From assembly GCF_018275325.1 (NCBI RefSeq), contig NZ_JAGVQR010000001.1:2232001-2296000 (forward strand): a stretch of DNA of 64,000 nt, read 5' to 3'. Below, in pieces: positions 8,387-16,938 of this stretch. Position 1 is the first letter of the stretch. Each line of letters starts with the position of its first letter. The position numbers and the translations under genes were made by a program. Below the pieces are notes generated by a model. It was given only the letters and a program-made list of their open reading frames with translations. It did not search any database and was not told where the DNA came from. The stretch comes from Nocardioides palaemonis. GTDB taxonomy: Bacteria > Actinomycetota > Actinomycetes > Propionibacteriales > Nocardioidaceae.

Positions 8387-9811
8387 GAGACCGGGGTAGA
8401 GCGGGTGCTTGTCGAGCATCTCGGCCGACTGCGCGGTGACGCGGTCGGCGACGCCGTCGGCCAGGACGTACGACGCCTTGCTCGGACCGCCGGCCTTCGT
8501 CGTGCCGGCCTCGGTGTTGCTGAGCACGTCGACGATCAGCTCGGCGACCTTGTCGAACTCGTCGTGGCCGAAGCCGCGGGTGGTGAGCGCGGGGGTGCCG
8601 AGGCGGATGCCGGAGGTGTACCACGCGCCGTTGGGGTCGGCCGGGACCGAGTTGCGGTTGGTGACGACGCCCGCGTCGAGGAGCGCCGACTCGGCCTGGC
8701 GGCCGGTGAGCCCGAAGGACGACACGTCGAGCAGCACCAGGTGGTTGTCGGTGCCGCCGGTGACGAGCGTGGCGCCGCGGGTCAGGAAGCCGTCGGCCAA
8801 CGACTTCGCGTTGTCGGCGATGCGCTGGGCGTAGCCCTGGAACTCCGCGGTGCGGGCCTCGGCGAAGGCCACGGCCTTGGCGGCCATCACGTGCGACAGC
8901 GGACCGCCGAGGACCATCGGGCAGCCGCGGTCGACGTCGCCGGCGAACTCCTCCTGGGCGAGCACGAGGCCACCGCGCGGGCCACGCAGGGACTTGTGGG
9001 TGGTCGAGGTGGTGACGTGGGCGTAGGGCACCGGGTTCTCCTCGCCGGTGAACACCTTGCCGGCGACGAGGCCCGCGAAGTGGGCCATGTCGACCATCAG
9101 CACGGCGCCGACCTCGTCGGCGATCTCGCGCATCTTCGCGAAGTTCACCCGGCGCGGGTAGGCGGAGTAGCCGGCGACCAGCACGAGCGGGCGGAACTCG
9201 CGGGCCTTCGCGGCGACCGCGTCGTAGTCGAGCAGGCCGGTCTCCGGGTCGGTGCCGTACTGCTGCTGGTGGAACATCTTGCCGCTGATGTTGGGACGGA
9301 AGCCGTGGGTGAGGTGGCCGCCGGCGTCGAGCGACATGCCGAGCAGGCGCTGGTTGCCCAGCTCGCCACGCAGCGTCTCCCAGTCGGCCTCGGACAGCTC
9401 GTTGACGTTCTTCGCGCCGAGCTTCTCCAGCGCGGGCGTCTCGACCTTGTTGGCGAGGATCGACCAGAACGCGACCAGGTTGGCGTCGATGCCCGAGTGC
9501 GGCTGGACGTAGGCGTAGGGCGCACCGAACAGCTCGCGGGCGTGCTCGGCGGCCAGCGACTCGACGGTGTCGACGTTCTGGCAGCCGGCGTAGAAGCGGT
9601 GGCCGACGGTGCCCTCGGCGTACTTGTCGCTGAACCAGGTGCCCATCGTCATGAGCACGGCGGGCGAGGCGTAGTTCTCCGAGGCGATGAGCTTGAGCGA
9701 GCCGCGCTGGTCGGCGAGCTCCTGGCGGGTCGCCTCGGCGATCCGCGGCTCGACGGAGGCGATGACCTCGAGGGCCTGGGAGTACGCGCTGCTGATGAGG
9801 GAGTCCGTCAT
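8375..9811 (-). CDS. glyA: Serine hydroxymethyltransferase (long form)
   Basis: PLP enzyme that interconverts serine and glycine with tetrahydrofolate, feeding one-carbon units and linking serine to cysteine synthesis. [18 protein letters not shown] and the PLP-lysine motif [13 protein letters not shown] are intact. At 478 residues it is about 55-60 longer than the usual enzyme; the extra length includes an insertion around [15 protein letters not shown] to [12 protein letters not shown] before the DAGGHLTHG motif. The ATG at 9811 is preceded by minus-strand TAGGCT seven bases upstream, suggesting a leaderless message. It is divergent from the sulfur assimilation operon. Confidence 0.95.
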   Translation of the reverse strand: MTDSLISSAYSQALEVIASVEPRIAEATRQELADQRGSLKLIASENYASPAVLMTMGTWFSDKYAEGTVGHRFYAGCQNVDTVESLAAEHARELFGAPYAYVQPHSGIDANLVAFWSILANKVETPALEKLGAKNVNELSEADWETLRGELGNQRLLGMSLDAGGHLTHGFRPNISGKMFHQQQYGTDPETGLLDYDAVAAKAREFRPLVLVAGYSAYPRRVNFAKMREIADEVGAVLMVDMAHFAGLVAGKVFTGEENPVPYAHVTTSTTHKSLRGPRGGLVLAQEEFAGDVDRGCPMVLGGPLSHVMAAKAVAFAEARTAEFQGYAQRIADNAKSLADGFLTRGATLVTGGTDNHLVLLDVSSFGLTGRQAESALLDAGVVTNRNSVPADPNGAWYTSGIRLGTPALTTRGFGHDEFDKVAELIVDVLSNTEAGTTKAGGPSKASYVLADGVADRVTAQSAEMLDKHPLYPGLVLG

Positions 9812-9943
9812 GGCCGACAGCCTAGAGGTCGTCCGGCGTGCCGCGCGGGCTGGACCACCGCGCGTGGACGGGTGTGACCTGGACCGCACCGACGGGCTCT
9901 CGCCCGCCTGCTCACGCACCGTTGTCTCACATCGTGGCGCTCC

Positions 9944-9995
9944 GTCTCAGGATACAAGATTTCGTCTTGTGGAACGGGTGTCCAACCCCTGAGAC
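9944..9995. promoter_or_regulatory. Nested inverted repeats upstream of the sulfur operon
   Basis: The outer arms GTCTCAGG (9944-9951) and CCTGAGAC (9988-9995) are perfect complements. Inside them ACAAGA (9954-9959) and TCTTGT (9965-9970) flank TTTCG. The inner element is unusually AT-rich for this genome and looks like a repressor operator or promoter region; the outer arms could also form an RNA stem. It lies 9 bp before the leader peptide gene. No named regulator is assigned. Confidence 0.45.
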
Positions 9996-10003
9996 TTCTT
10001 GAC

Positions 10004-10093
10004 ATGGTCACCGCTTCCACCCACACGCACCTCGTGGTCCGACGTCACGTCGACCTCATGCGTGTGGGCAGCGCGACCTGTTGGCATCGCTGA
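10004..10093 (+). CDS. Putative cysteine-operon leader peptide
   Basis: A 29-residue reading frame directly upstream of the sulfite reductase gene, with the core RRHVDLMRVGSATC. This matches the short 'putative leader peptide' family (RRHVDL-x-R-x-x-SA-x-C) that precedes sulfur and cysteine genes in many actinobacteria. The single Cys near the end suggests a ribosome-mediated response to charged tRNA-Cys, but the mechanism is inferred. The start is uncertain: ATG at 10004, GTG at 10034 and ATG at 10058 are all in frame. The stop is 72 bases before the sulfite reductase ATG. Confidence 0.7.
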   Translation: MVTASTHTHLVVRRHVDLMRVGSATCWHR

Positions 10094-10165
10094 CGCCGCC
10101 CGAAGTCCCCCACCGCGCTCACCGTCGCGCGCGGCACCCCCTCAGCGAACAGGATCCTCCTGACC

Positions 10166-11878
10166 ATGCCTGACCTCCGGTTCAAGCCCCAGGCCGCCCA
10201 GCAGACCGAGATCCCCCGCCCCAAGCGGGCGGAGGGCCAGTGGGCGCTCGGCTACACCGAGCCGCTCAACAAGAACGAGCAGTCCAAGAAGGACGACGAC
10301 CCGCTCAACGTCCGCGACCGGATCCTGTACACCTACTCGCGCCGCGGCTTCGACTCGATCGACCCCGCCGACCTGCGCGGCCGCTTCCGCTGGATGGGCC
10401 TCTACACCCAGCGCGCCCCGGGCTTCGACGGCGGCAAGACCGCCCAGCTCGAGGAGGAGGAGCTCGACGACCGCTTCTTCATGATGCGGGTCCGCACCGA
10501 CGGCTCGGTGCTCGACGCGGCCGCGCTGCGCGCGCTCGGTGAGGTCTCGACGGCGTACGCCCGCAACACCGCCGACATCACCGACCGCAACAACATCCAG
10601 TACCACTGGATCGAGATCGAGAGCGTCCCGGCGATCTGGGAGAAGCTCGAGGCAGTCGGCCTGACCACCCTCGAGGCGTGCGGCGACAGCCCGCGCCCGT
10701 TCCTCGGCTCCCCCGTGGCCGGCATCGCCAAGGACGAGATCATCGACGGCACCGCGGCGCTCGAGGAGATCAAGCGCCGCATCCTCGGCAACCCGGACTT
10801 CTCGAACCTGCCGCGCAAGTTCAAGACGGCGCTGACCGGTCACCCCAGCCACGACGTGGCCCCCGAGGTCAACGACGTGTCCTTCGTCGGCACGGTCCAC
10901 CCCGAGCACGGCCCCGGCTTCGACCTGTGGGTCGGCGGCGGGCTGTCCACCAACCCGATGCTCGCCCACAAGCTCGGCGTCTGGATCCCGCTCGACGAGG
11001 TCGCCGACGCCTGGGAGGGCGTGGCCGGGATCTTCCGCGACTACGGCTACCGCCGGCTGCGCTCCAAGGCGCGGCTGAAGTTCCTCCTCGCCGACTGGGG
11101 CAAGGAGAAGTTCCGCGAGGTCCTGGAGAACGAGTACCTGCACCGCGCCCTCGTCGACAACCCGTCGCCCGAGGCGCCGGTCACCGCGGGCGACCACATC
11201 GGGATCCACGAGCAGAAGGACGGGAAGTTCTACGTCGGCGCCGCGCCGGTCGTGGGCCGGATCGACGGCACCACGCTGAGCGCCCTCGGCGACCTCGTCG
11301 AGCGCTACGGCGCCCGCGGCGCGCGCCTCACGGCGTACCAGAAGCTCGTGGTGATCGGCGTTGCCGCCGACGACACCGAGGCCTTCGCCGACGACCTGGA
11401 GAAGATCGGGCTCACCGCCCGACCCAGCAACTGGCGCCGCTCCACGATGGCCTGCACCGGCATCGAGTTCTGCAAGCTCGCCATCGTCGACACCAAGGAG
11501 CGCGCACGTCGCCTCGTCTCGGAGCTGGAGAAGCGCTTCCCCGACCTCGACACCCAGATCTCGGTCAACGTCAACGGCTGCCCCAACGCCTGCGCCCGCA
11601 CCCAGGTCGCCGACATCGGGCTCAAGGGCCAGCTGGTCATGGACGAGGACGGCCGCCAGGTCGAGGGCTTCCAGGTCCACCTCGGCGGCTCGCTCGGCCT
11701 CAACCCGGCGATGGGCCGCAAGCTGCGCGCCCACAAGGTGACGAGCGCCGGCCTCGACGACTACGTCACCGCGGTGGTCTCGGCGTACCTCGCCGACCGC
11801 ACCGAGGGCGAGCGGTTCGCCGCCTGGGTCACCCGCGCCGACGAGGTGCTGCTGCGCGGGGAGCCGGTGGCGTCCTGA
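10166..11878 (+). CDS. Ferredoxin-dependent sulfite (nitrite/sulfite) reductase
   Basis: A 570-residue siroheme [4Fe-4S] enzyme that reduces sulfite to sulfide with six electrons. The two duplicated nitrite/sulfite reductase halves are visible, and the cluster/siroheme cysteines appear as C-x5-C in MACTGIEFCKLA and C-x3-C in NVNGCPNACAR. Position in an operon with cysH and a CbiX-like chelatase (siroheme supply) points to sulfite as substrate, as with mycobacterial SirA (NirA). Its stop overlaps the start of the zinc-ribbon gene by one base. Confidence 0.94.
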   Translation: MPDLRFKPQAAQQTEIPRPKRAEGQWALGYTEPLNKNEQSKKDDDPLNVRDRILYTYSRRGFDSIDPADLRGRFRWMGLYTQRAPGFDGGKTAQLEEEELDDRFFMMRVRTDGSVLDAAALRALGEVSTAYARNTADITDRNNIQYHWIEIESVPAIWEKLEAVGLTTLEACGDSPRPFLGSPVAGIAKDEIIDGTAALEEIKRRILGNPDFSNLPRKFKTALTGHPSHDVAPEVNDVSFVGTVHPEHGPGFDLWVGGGLSTNPMLAHKLGVWIPLDEVADAWEGVAGIFRDYGYRRLRSKARLKFLLADWGKEKFREVLENEYLHRALVDNPSPEAPVTAGDHIGIHEQKDGKFYVGAAPVVGRIDGTTLSALGDLVERYGARGARLTAYQKLVVIGVAADDTEAFADDLEKIGLTARPSNWRRSTMACTGIEFCKLAIVDTKERARRLVSELEKRFPDLDTQISVNVNGCPNACARTQVADIGLKGQLVMDEDGRQVEGFQVHLGGSLGLNPAMGRKLRAHKVTSAGLDDYVTAVVSAYLADRTEGERFAAWVTRADEVLLRGEPVAS

Positions 11879-12039
11879 TGTCCGAACGCGCGCAGCCCTT
11901 CCACTGCCCCTACTGCGGGGACGAGAACCTCTTCCCGCAGGAGGGTGCGGGCGCCTGGGAGTGCCGCTCGTGCCTGCGTGCCTTCACCGTCAAGATGACC
12001 GGGATGATCCGGCCGCCCTCAGCGGGAGGCCCGGCATGA
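11878..12039 (+). CDS. Small zinc-ribbon protein of the sulfur operon
   Basis: A 53-residue protein with two Cys pairs, CPYCGDENLF and WECRSCLRAF, forming a probable rubredoxin-like zinc ribbon. It overlaps the stop of the sulfite reductase gene (TGATG) and its own stop overlaps the cysH ATG (ATGA), so the three are translationally coupled. Small proteins of this type sit between sir and cysH in several actinobacteria. The function is unknown; a role in delivering or reading sulfur or metal is only a guess. Confidence 0.8.
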   Translation: MSERAQPFHCPYCGDENLFPQEGAGAWECRSCLRAFTVKMTGMIRPPSAGGPA

Positions 12040-12779
12040 GCGCCCCGACCCGCGCCGCGCGGGAGTTCAAGGGCACCCACACCGAGGGGCGTACGTCCGA
12101 GGAGCTGCGCGAGCTGGTGTCCCACGTCGGCGCCGAGCTCGAGCTCGCCCCGGCCGAGGTCATCGTGGAGTGGGCGGTCGCCACCTTCGGCGACCGTTTC
12201 GCGATCACCTCGTCGATGGGCGACGCGGTGCTCGCCCACCTGGCGTCGAAGGTCGCGCCCGGCATCGACGTGGTGTTCCTCGACACCGGCTACCACTTCG
12301 TCGAGACCATCGGCACCCGCGACGCCGTCGAGGCGACCCTGCCGGTCAACCTCCGCACGGTCAGCACCCCGCTCACCGTCGCCGAGCAGGACGCGCAGTA
12401 CGGCAAGGACCTCTACAAGACCGACCCCGACCTGTGCTGCGCGCTGCGCAAGGTCACGCCGCTCGCCGACACGCTCGCCGACTACGACGCCTGGGCCACC
12501 GGCCTGCGGCGCGCCGAGACCCACAACCGGGTCATCGCCCCGGTCGTCGGCTGGGACGCCCGCAAGGGCAAGGTCAAGGTGTCCCCGCTCGCCCGCTGGA
12601 GCGACGACGACGTCGACCGCTACATCGCCGAGAACGGCGTGCTGGTCAACCCGCTGGTCCACGACGGCTACCCCAGCATCGGCTGCTGGCCCTGCACCCG
12701 CCGCGTCGCTCCCGGCGACGACCCGCGCAGCGGCCGCTGGGCCGGCACCTCGAAGACCGAGTGCGGCATCCATGCCTGA
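12036..12779 (+). CDS. cysH: Adenylyl-sulfate (APS) reductase
   Basis: A 247-residue PAPS/APS reductase that converts activated sulfate to sulfite. The Cys pairs DLCCALRK and GCWPCTRR, spaced as CC...CxxC, bind a [4Fe-4S] cluster and mark the APS-using bacterial type; the catalytic Cys is in the C-terminal ECGIH. SSMGDAVLAH forms the PP-loop. The start at 12036 overlaps the previous stop by four bases. The sulfurylase genes (cysD/cysN) are not in this window. Confidence 0.95.
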   Translation: MSAPTRAAREFKGTHTEGRTSEELRELVSHVGAELELAPAEVIVEWAVATFGDRFAITSSMGDAVLAHLASKVAPGIDVVFLDTGYHFVETIGTRDAVEATLPVNLRTVSTPLTVAEQDAQYGKDLYKTDPDLCCALRKVTPLADTLADYDAWATGLRRAETHNRVIAPVVGWDARKGKVKVSPLARWSDDDVDRYIAENGVLVNPLVHDGYPSIGCWPCTRRVAPGDDPRSGRWAGTSKTECGIHA

Positions 12780-12863
12780 GTCGACCCCCATCCCCTGTTC
12801 CCGCGACACCGTCGTCGCGCCCACGAAGAACCGCTCCACCACACACGATCGGAGGCACCCCTG

Positions 12864-13607
12864 ATGGCTGCTCCTGCTCTGGTTGCCCTGGCCCACGGAA
12901 GCCGGGACCCGCGTTCGGCCGCGACGATCAAGGCGCTCGTCGCCGAGGTCAAGGCCATGCGTCCCGACCTCCGCATCGAGACGGCGTTCCTCGAGCTGTC
13001 CAAGCCCGGCTTCGACACGGTCGTCGACCGGCTCGTGAAGGCCGGCCACGAGGAGATCGTGGTGGTGCCGCTGCTGCTCACCGAGGCCTACCACGCGAAG
13101 GTCGACGTCCCCCGCGCGATCGAGGCCGCGATGGCCCGCCACGAGGGTGTGCGAATCCGCGCGAGCCGGATCCTCGGCATGGAGGCCGCGTTCCTCGAGG
13201 TCCTCGACCTCCGCCTGCGCGACGCGCTGAAGGCCGCGCGGGTGCGCGAGCTCGACGCCCTCGTCCTCGCCGCCGCCGGCTCCTCCGACCCGCTGGCCAA
13301 CCAGTCGGTCGCCCGGATCGCCCGCGCCTGGGGCAACCGCCACCACCTGCCGGTCACCGCGGCGTTCGCGTCGGCCGCTCCCCCGGCCACCGGCGAGGCG
13401 GTCCGCGCCTTCCGCGCCGAGGGCAAGCGCCACGTCGCCGTCGCGTCGTTCTTCCTCGCCCCCGGCAAGCTGCCGGACCGGGCCGCGGAGCTCGCGCTCG
13501 AGGCGGGCGCGGTCGCGGTGTCCGACCCGCTGGGCGCGCACCCGTCGGTCGCCCGGGCGATCCTCGCGCGCTACGCCGTCGGCGCGGTGGAGCTGGTCCC
13601 GGTCTGA
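12864..13607 (+). CDS. CbiX/SirB-type sirohydrochlorin chelatase
   Basis: A 247-residue two-domain chelatase; each half has the fold of small CbiX, with the metal-site motif LAHGSRDPRS near the N-terminus and PLLLTEAYHAKVDVP further on, and a second half beginning LVLAAAGSSDP. It probably inserts Fe2+ into sirohydrochlorin to make siroheme for the sulfite reductase upstream. A clear GGAGG ribosome site precedes the ATG. It is the last gene of the sulfur operon and is followed by a double hairpin. Confidence 0.85.
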   Translation: MAAPALVALAHGSRDPRSAATIKALVAEVKAMRPDLRIETAFLELSKPGFDTVVDRLVKAGHEEIVVVPLLLTEAYHAKVDVPRAIEAAMARHEGVRIRASRILGMEAAFLEVLDLRLRDALKAARVRELDALVLAAAGSSDPLANQSVARIARAWGNRHHLPVTAAFASAAPPATGEAVRAFRAEGKRHVAVASFFLAPGKLPDRAAELALEAGAVAVSDPLGAHPSVARAILARYAVGAVELVPV

Positions 13608-13620
13608 GCCCTCGCTCGTA

Positions 13621-13676
13621 CGGGCGGTGTCCCACCCACGTTCTCCTGGCCGGGAAGGTGGGTGGGGCACCGCCCG
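13621..13676. repeat. Stem-loop repeat, left unit
   Basis: A 23-nt arm (13621-13643, core GGTGTCCCACCCACGTTC) pairs with 13654-13676 (21 of 23, one a G-U pair) around a 10-nt loop. It lies between convergent genes and could end transcription both ways. Its left arm is an exact 20-bp inverted copy of 13737-13756, in the neighbouring unit. Confidence 0.75.
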
Positions 13677-13705
13677 TCGGCGTGTCCGCGTACGGCGCGC
13701 CGGTC

Positions 13706-13757
13706 AGCGGTGGCTGACCCACCGTCCGCGCGCGCGGAACGTGGGTGGGACACCGCT
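13706..13757. repeat. Stem-loop repeat, right unit
   Basis: An imperfect stem: AGCGGTG and ACCCAC on the left pair with GTGGGT and CACCGCT on the right. The right arm GAACGTGGGTGGGACACCGC (13737-13756) is the exact reverse complement of 13624-13643. With the left unit it forms a 137-bp inverted arrangement in the cbiX/VOC gap. Confidence 0.7.
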
Positions 13758-13759
13758 CG

Positions 13760-14128
13760 TCAGGGAGCGGGAGCCCGGAGGCCGAGCACGTTGCCCTCCG
13801 GGTCCACGAGGTCGCAGCGGACCTCCCCGCGGTGGGTCCAGCGTGCGTCGACCGGGTCGGCCACCGCACCGAGCGCGGTCGCCACGTCGGCGGTCGCGTC
13901 CAGGTCGGTCACCGCGAAGACCGGCTTGACCGCCGTGTCCGAGCGACGCGGCGCCGGGTCGGACGGCGGGACCGCCTCGGGGCTGCGGACGAGGGTCAGC
14001 ACCCAGTCGTCCGACTCCATCGTCGCGAAGCCGGGCTCGTCGTCGACCCGCGCCAGGCCCAGGACTCGGGTGTAGAAGGCGACCATCCGGTCGAGGTCGC
14101 CGACGTAGATCGCTGCGTGGCCCGGCAT
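13760..14128 (-). CDS. VOC/glyoxalase-family protein
   Basis: A 122-residue single-domain VOC protein (betaalphabetabetabeta repeats; YVGDLDRMVAFYTRVLGL start, RCDLVDPEGNVLGL end). The family includes dioxygenases, isomerases and drug-binding proteins, and substrate cannot be read from the sequence. The minus-strand hexamer TAGCGT lies six bases before the ATG, again suggesting a leaderless message. Confidence 0.85.
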   Translation of the reverse strand: MPGHAAIYVGDLDRMVAFYTRVLGLARVDDEPGFATMESDDWVLTLVRSPEAVPPSDPAPRRSDTAVKPVFAVTDLDATADVATALGAVADPVDARWTHRGEVRCDLVDPEGNVLGLRAPAP

Positions 14129-14196
14129 CCCGCCACGCTAGCGGCCATGCATTGCCCCCGACCCGACGGTCTGGACCGGGTGGCGGTGGAGAGCGT

Positions 14197-14892
14197 TCAG
14201 CCGAGGTGCTTGAGCGCCTCGCGGCGCGAGAGCCCGCTGAGCCGGGCGTCGTACGTCCGCACGAACCGTCGCACCCAGTCGGGGTCGGTCCGCGCGTGCT
14301 GGCGCAGCGCCCAGCCGAGCGCCTTGCGCACGAAGAACTCGCGACCGAAGGCGGTGTCGTCGAGGTTGGCCGCGAGGACCCGCTCGAGCAGGTCGGTGTC
14401 GGTCTGCTCGCGGTGGCGCAGCTGGGCGAGCATCGCGGTGCGGCGCACCCACAGGCTGTCGGGGTCGACGGCCCAGGCGTCGACGACCGCCGTCGCCTCC
14501 GAGCGGTGGTCGAGCAGCACCTGGCCGACGACGTGGCCGGCGATCTCGTCGACCACGTCCCACCACGCGCCGTCGCGCACCAGCTGCTCGAGCAGCGGCA
14601 GCAGGTCGGCGTCGAGCCACGGGCCGTACGCACGGTGGCGCAGGAGCGCGACCGCGGCGTACCACTCCTCACGGTGGGTCGCGTCGTCCCACAGCTCGAG
14701 GACCGCCGCCTCCCACTGCGCCCGGTCGACGAACCGGTGGTCGAGCAGCACCGGCTTCAGGACGGCGGACAACGCCGGCGCGCCGAGGCCGACGAACGGC
14801 AGCGCCGACTTCATGTAGGCCTGCTGCTGGGCGGCCCTGGCCGGGTCGCCCGCCTCAGCCAGGGCTGCCCGGACCGCGGCGACGTAGGTCAA
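14197..14892 (-). CDS. DNA alkylation repair protein, AlkD type
   Basis: A 231-residue HEAT-repeat DNA glycosylase of the AlkC/AlkD family, expected to remove N3/N7-alkylated purines. Family features include LPFVGLGAP near residue 35, the WWDVVDEIAGHVVG segment and FFVRKALGWALRQHA, which carries the conserved helix lining the DNA. The start appears to be TTG at 14892 with GAGGG upstream; no ATG or GTG is in frame nearby. It begins 10 bases after the DUF3037 stop and probably belongs to the same transcript. Confidence 0.88.
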   Translation of the reverse strand: MTYVAAVRAALAEAGDPARAAQQQAYMKSALPFVGLGAPALSAVLKPVLLDHRFVDRAQWEAAVLELWDDATHREEWYAAVALLRHRAYGPWLDADLLPLLEQLVRDGAWWDVVDEIAGHVVGQVLLDHRSEATAVVDAWAVDPDSLWVRRTAMLAQLRHREQTDTDLLERVLAANLDDTAFGREFFVRKALGWALRQHARTDPDWVRRFVRTYDARLSGLSRREALKHLG

Positions 14893-14902
14893 CGGACCGC
14901 CC

Positions 14903-15286
14903 TCACCCCACGAGACGTTCGCGCAGGTGCGCCAGCTGGCGGGCCGGGTCGTCGGTCGTGCCGCCGTGCACCGGGCCGGGCTGGAGCACCGTGCTGCGCG
15001 GGGCCTTGAGGAAGCCGAAGCGCTGCCCGAGCGGCTGGCGCGCGGCCTCGCCCGCCCGCTCGTCCCCGTGGCACACGCGCTCGACGAAGCCGAGCGCCTC
15101 GCACACCTGGTCCACGTCGAGCTGCCGGTCGAGGGCGAGCAACCGGTCGCGGTCGCACGACCAGTCGACGTCGAGGAAGTCGGCGGACTGGCAGTGCAGC
15201 ACCACGCCGACGTTGAGGAACTCCTCGCGATCGGGCCGCGGCACGCAGCGCAGGACGACGTACTGGTAGGCCAGCCGCGCGCTCAC
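14903..15286 (-). CDS. DUF3037 family protein, partner of the HipA-like kinase
   Basis: A 127-residue protein with the DUF3037 signature: AYQYVVLRCVPRPDREEFLNVGVVLHC at the N-terminus and RFGFLKAPRSTVLQPGPVH near the C-terminus. The GTG start overlaps the stop of the HipA-like gene by four bases. DUF3037 genes are repeatedly found beside HipA-like kinase genes, which suggests a substrate, regulator or antitoxin role, but no function is established. Confidence 0.82.
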   Translation of the reverse strand: MSARLAYQYVVLRCVPRPDREEFLNVGVVLHCQSADFLDVDWSCDRDRLLALDRQLDVDQVCEALGFVERVCHGDERAGEAARQPLGQRFGFLKAPRSTVLQPGPVHGGTTDDPARQLAHLRERLVG

Positions 15287-16056
15287 CGGGAGGCCTCCGG
15301 CAGCCACTGGCGGGTGCCCAGGCGGGCGGTGAGGAAGTCGACGTAGGCCGCCCGCAGCTCCGCGGCGGTCTCCGCGCCCGGGACCGGCTCCAGCCACTCG
15401 TCGGGGACGTCGGCCAGCACGTCGGCGAACATCTCCCGCCCGAGGAGCGCGCCGATCTCGTCGTCGAGCTCGCGAGCCCCGGCAGCGCACGTCTCGAAGA
15501 CGTGGCCCGAGGAGTCCCACGGCTGCGCGGCGAACCGGGCGGGGTCGGTGACGCCGGAGCGCCAGCCGTGGTGGAAGTAGAGCGACGCGCCGTGGTCGAT
15601 GACCCAGAGGTCGCCGTTCCACAGCAGCAGGTTGGGGTTGCGCCAGGACCGGTCCACGTTGGCGGTGAAGGCGTCGAGCCACAGCACCCGGGCGCCCTCG
15701 TCGTCGGCTGCCGCGACCTGGCCGTCCACGCCGAACGACCCGGGGAGGAAGTCGATGCCGAGGTTGTGGCCCACGCTCGCGTTGAGCAGGTCCTGGACCT
15801 CCTCGTCTGCCTCGTAGCGGGCGATCTCGGGATCGAGGTCGAGCACCACCAGACGCGGGGTGCGCAGCCCGAGCCGGGTGGCCAGACCGCTCACCACGAC
15901 CTCGGCGACCAGCACCCTGGCGCCCTGCCCTGCTCCGCGGAACTTGCAGACGTAGGTCCCGAGGTCGTCGGCCTCGACGACGCCGGGCAGGCTGCCGCCC
16001 TCGCGCAGCGGCGTGACGTAGCGGGTGACGGTGACGGAGGGGAGACCGGCGCTCAC
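15283..16056 (-). CDS. HipA-like kinase-fold protein
   Basis: A 257-residue single protein of the short HipA-like class. It lacks the separate HipA N-terminal domain and there is no HTH HipB antitoxin beside it. Candidate kinase residues are the Lys in YVCKFRGAG (ATP), the catalytic-loop motif TANVDRSWRNPNLLLW (Asp and Asn) and the metal-binding Asp in WVIDHGASLYF. It overlaps the PPK2 stop (GTGA) and the DUF3037 start (GTGA), so all three are translationally coupled. The phosphorylated target is unknown. Confidence 0.8.
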   Translation of the reverse strand: MSAGLPSVTVTRYVTPLREGGSLPGVVEADDLGTYVCKFRGAGQGARVLVAEVVVSGLATRLGLRTPRLVVLDLDPEIARYEADEEVQDLLNASVGHNLGIDFLPGSFGVDGQVAAADDEGARVLWLDAFTANVDRSWRNPNLLLWNGDLWVIDHGASLYFHHGWRSGVTDPARFAAQPWDSSGHVFETCAAGARELDDEIGALLGREMFADVLADVPDEWLEPVPGAETAAELRAAYVDFLTARLGTRQWLPEASR

Positions 16057-16907
16057 TGGACGGGGGCCTCCTGCGCCAGGCGCTCCTGCTCCGCCTCCAC
16101 GTCGAAGTCGGCCTCGGGCCACGTCAGGTCGAGCCCACGCAGCGTCTCGAGGAGCAGCTGGCCGATGGCGAGGTTGCGGAACCACTTCTTGTCCGACGGG
16201 ACGACGTACCACGGGGCGAGCTGGGTGCTGGTGCGCTCGAGCACCACCTCGTACGCCTCGCGGTAGGCCGACCAGTGGGCGCGCTCGTCGAGGTCGCCCG
16301 GGTTGTACTTCCAGTGCTTCTCGGGGTTGGCGAGGCGCTCGGCGAGCCGGGCCTTCTGCTCGTCGGCGCTGATGTGGAGCATGCACTTGATGATCGAGTA
16401 GCCCTCGCCGACCAGACGGGCCTCGAAGTCGTTGATGGCGCCGTAGCGGCGCTCGATCTCCTCGGGCTCGGCGAGGCCGCGCACCCGGGCGATCAGCACG
16501 TCCTCGTAGTGCGAGCGGTCGAAGACACCGATGAACCCTGCGGGCGGCAGGCCCTTCTCGATGCGCCAGAGGAAGTCGTGCGCACGCTCCTCCTCGGTCG
16601 GCGCCTTGAACGAGGTGATCCGCACGCCCTGCGGGTCGACCAGGCCGATGGTGTGGCGCAGCACCCCGCCCTTGCCGCTGGTGTCCATCCCCTGCAGCAC
16701 CAGCAGGATCCGCTGCTCGGAGCCGACCGTCCGCTGCGCCCACAGCCGCTCCTGCAGGTCGGAGAGCTCGTCACCCATGGCGAAGAGCGTGTCCTTGCCG
16801 TCGCTCTTCGAGCCGTCGAAGCCCGGAGCGACGTCGGTCTCGATCGTGGTCAGGTCGACCGGGCCGGCGGGAAGCCTCAGGGCCTCGGTGATGGCGGACG
16901 TCGTCAT
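16053..16907 (-). CDS. PPK2-family polyphosphate kinase
   Basis: A 284-residue PPK2 that transfers phosphate between polyphosphate and nucleotides. Walker A GMDTSGKGG, Walker B region GVFDRSHYEDVL and the lid segment IIKCMLHISADEQKARLAERL are intact. Length and the WKYNPGDLDER segment match the single-domain class that phosphorylates AMP, ADP or GDP from polyP; the exact class cannot be settled by eye. The ATG at 16907 is preferred to one six codons upstream. It heads a coupled run with the HipA-like and DUF3037 genes. Confidence 0.92.
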   Translation of the reverse strand: MTTSAITEALRLPAGPVDLTTIETDVAPGFDGSKSDGKDTLFAMGDELSDLQERLWAQRTVGSEQRILLVLQGMDTSGKGGVLRHTIGLVDPQGVRITSFKAPTEEERAHDFLWRIEKGLPPAGFIGVFDRSHYEDVLIARVRGLAEPEEIERRYGAINDFEARLVGEGYSIIKCMLHISADEQKARLAERLANPEKHWKYNPGDLDERAHWSAYREAYEVVLERTSTQLAPWYVVPSDKKWFRNLAIGQLLLETLRGLDLTWPEADFDVEAEQERLAQEAPVQ

Positions 16908-16938
16908 GGGCACATCATGTCCCACGTCACCGACGGCC

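Noticed and set aside
9999..10004. TTGACA as a -35 box for the sulfur operon
   Set aside because: It overlaps the leader peptide ATG and no -10 at 16-18 bases follows, so it is probably coincidental.
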